From assembly GCA_905147135.1 (NCBI GenBank), contig LR990061.1:4440026-4504025 (forward strand): DNA of 64,000 nt. Direction: 5' to 3'. The number at the start of each line of letters is the position of its first letter. Within the stretch, counting starts at the first letter, position 1. Under the pieces are notes generated by a model. The model was not told where the DNA came from and searched no databases. It saw only the letters and a list, made by a program, of their open reading frames with translations. Positions 62,485 through 64,000 of the stretch are shown here, piece by piece. Source of the stretch: Blastobasis lacticolella. Lineage: Eukaryota > Arthropoda > Insecta > Lepidoptera > Blastobasidae. A program made the translations under genes and the position numbers.

Positions 62485-62580
62485 CCTAAGACTATGTGTG
62501 GGTTGATGTCTATAGGCAGTGGTGACCACTTTCCATCAGGTGGCCCGTTTACCTGTTTGCCTACCGTATGACATAAAAAA
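62485..62580 (+). repeat. Family K 3' end
   Basis: GATGTCTATAGGCAGTGGTG, CCACTTTCCATCAGGTGGC and TGCCTACCGTATGACATAAA match the complement of 52217-52300, ending in an A run. It directly follows the tandem array. Confidence 0.7.
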
Positions 62581-62893
62581 AGTGTCAAAGTGTTTTCTCT
62601 TGTGACATAAAAGAGAAAAAACGTACTAATGCCTGTCCATTTATTAGGTAGTAATGACACTATTAAACCAAATACGAACTAAGAGCGAAACGGATAAATA
62701 TATAATTTTTATATACGCCGTAAAAATACTAATGTTATTTATATCTGACCATTTATTACGTTTTTATGGGCGCGCTACTAGACCAAATTCAATTAAGTTC
62801 TGTATAGTGATCGCTCGGAGCTCGCCTGAAGCCATATTTACCGAATTTTACAAAGCGACATTTTACATCTACTCAAAATTTACATATATTTTA

Positions 62894-62971
62894 CATAAAC
62901 GAGGTAAAGCCGCCAGCATTCTGGGAACACTTCCGCCTGGCAGCGATCTAGAATTAGTTTTTTATGTGTAA
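62894..62971 (+). pseudogene. Remnant of unidentified protein family (GNAAS motif), copy 4
   Basis: The frame ends HKRGKAASILGTLPPGSDLE, LVFYV, stop. It aligns with GNAASLLDTYPVTGDLGQVF, YL at 58015-58136: G(N/K)AAS(I/L)L.T.P...DL..VFY(L/V). The upstream QRLS block is not visible, so only the last 25 codons remain. Confidence 0.5.
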
Positions 62972-63621
62972 TTTCGTTTCCTAAATGGTAGTTTTAAGTT
63001 TGGACATATTGTAATGTAAGTATGTATATGTATAATGACACAAACACACGACGCAAATCTTCACAATATTCCACATTCAAACTGTTCATGTCTAAAATCA
63101 TACTTTTTAAATGCTCAAAGGAGGGATTACTGCCTTCTATAATACAGGGTAACGTAGTTTATGTGGCAGGAAATCAATATGTGGCTAATACATACATTTT
63201 TTGTACCGGAATTGTGTAATACACACATAGTATTAAGAGATTTATTGGCATTTATTGTACTGTTATGTTGTGTTTGTTGTTGTATTATGTGGCTAATAAA
63301 TATCATTTATTATTCTAGACCGAGTCTCGGGAAAAAGTCAGATACTTAATATTGCAAAGCATCTACCCTCTCCTTAAGGGATCACGTAGCTCACATGTCA
63401 CGTGACTGCGTGTCACAGCCTTGGGTTATCTTGGGCCTTAAGCTTTGCCCATTTGAAGGGTCATTCTACATAATGCTGTCTACTCAGCCTATCCGCCTAC
63501 ACCTGCGTCTACGAGTATATTGATGGAGTGTTTTCTTATAAAATGTAAGCTAGTTATCTATGGGTGGTCGCGTATTTTTTAGGGGTCGGTAGCCATAGTA
63601 AAAGTCACCGAGAGTAGGTAG
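62972..63621. other. No gene recognised
   Basis: AT-rich up to about 63340 (ending AATAAATATCATTTATTATTC, a possible retroposon tail after the GNAAS remnant), then mixed sequence without a recognised feature. Confidence 0.4.
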
Positions 63622-63700
63622 GTACAGTCAGCTGCTCAGAGAACGGACCCTCATTAAATGCATGGGGGGGGGGGTCTGTTCTCTTAGCAGCTGATTGTAC
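63622..63700. mobile_element. Small palindromic MITE-like element
   Basis: GTACAGTCAGCTGCTCAGAG (63622) and the complement of 63672-63700 (GTACAATCAGCTGCTAAGAG) form 29-bp arms with three mismatches. The 21-base loop includes most of an 11-base G run (63664-63674). No target duplication is clear. Confidence 0.6.
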
Positions 63701-63866
63701 TAGCTAACGAAGCAGACTCTAGATCGATATGTGTGTGACTGAGTGGGGGGATGGCTCGCTTACGCTTTCTGATTTATGCTTTGTGTTGTGTGATTTTTTT
63801 TGTGCTGTTTCCTTGTTTTGATGTTTTTTTAGTTTATTTGCTTCTGTTGTGTGTGTAAATGTCTTG

Positions 63867-64000
63867 GCGGGCACGGGAAGGAGAGGCCGGCCCAAGAAGC
63901 GAGGGCTTGACGTCATCAAGAATGATATGCGTGCCAATAAGCTCATCACTAAGCCGAAGAACGAGCGAAGTGAGCCAGGAGTAGCAGAAAGGCGGACCCT
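63867..64000 (+). pseudogene. RTE C-terminal fragment, cut by window end
   Basis: GGCACGGGAAGGAGAGGCCG, GCCCAAGAAGCGAGGGCTTG and GATATGCGTGCCAATAAGC match 25718-25790 of the intact RTE (RRGRPKKR.LDV.K.DMRAN). The later part is frameshifted relative to 25800-25850. The copy continues beyond the window. Confidence 0.8.

Noticed and set aside
63664..63674. G11 run as an assembly error
   Set aside because: It cannot be decided from sequence alone; it is kept as part of the palindromic element.

Overview
The window looks like repeat-dense chromosomal DNA of an insect, most probably a moth or butterfly. The basis is the mix of element types: RTE elements ending in (GAT)n, an R4/Dong-type element sitting in TAA repeats, CR1-like elements with a PHD-type ORF1, and tRNA-derived SINEs with GATGAT tails. 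I recognise no host gene with confidence, no true tRNA or rRNA gene, and nothing bacterial. The species cannot be read from the sequence.

Layout. 1-6750: a tandem repeat of about 0.5 kb per unit, broken by a dead minus-strand CR1-like LINE (1001-4654) and by a second LINE fragment (4979-6448) that carries a 472-bp MITE. 7315-8942: a 5'-truncated LINE ending in (TTA)n. 8943-12936: a complete minus-strand R4/Dong-like element of 1225 codons lying inside that TTA tract. 12953-21800: mostly unassigned DNA with SINEs, LINE 3' ends and a 5S-rRNA-like fragment. 21820-29607 and 30551-42514: two copies of one unit of about 4.8 kb that have collected different insertions. Copy 1 received an RTE (22953-25924). 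Copy 2 received a two-ORF CR1-type LINE (30590-about 35200), a SINE (36480-36807), a second LINE related to 7315-8942 (38819-40799) and a small retrotransposon tail (40831-41006). 42515-64000: a field of SINEs, LINE 3' fragments, MITE-like hairpins and tandem repeats, ending in an RTE fragment cut by the window edge.

How the parts relate. The four long ORFs are retrotransposon proteins that copy their own RNA. The small repeats are probably parasites of those machines. SINE-B ends in the same roughly 60 bp as the RTE at 22953-25924, and SINE-C ends like a second RTE-type family. The nested insertions allow a relative chronology: MITE into SINE-B, then duplication of the 4.8-kb unit, then separate insertions in each copy.

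No cellular pathway or operon is visible. The most notable items are the LINE-in-LINE insertion at a TTA tail, the SINE/RTE shared tail, the stratified duplicated unit, an internally deleted RTE derivative, a templated fold-back at a LINE 5' junction, and four scattered remnants of one unidentified protein family with a GNAAS motif.
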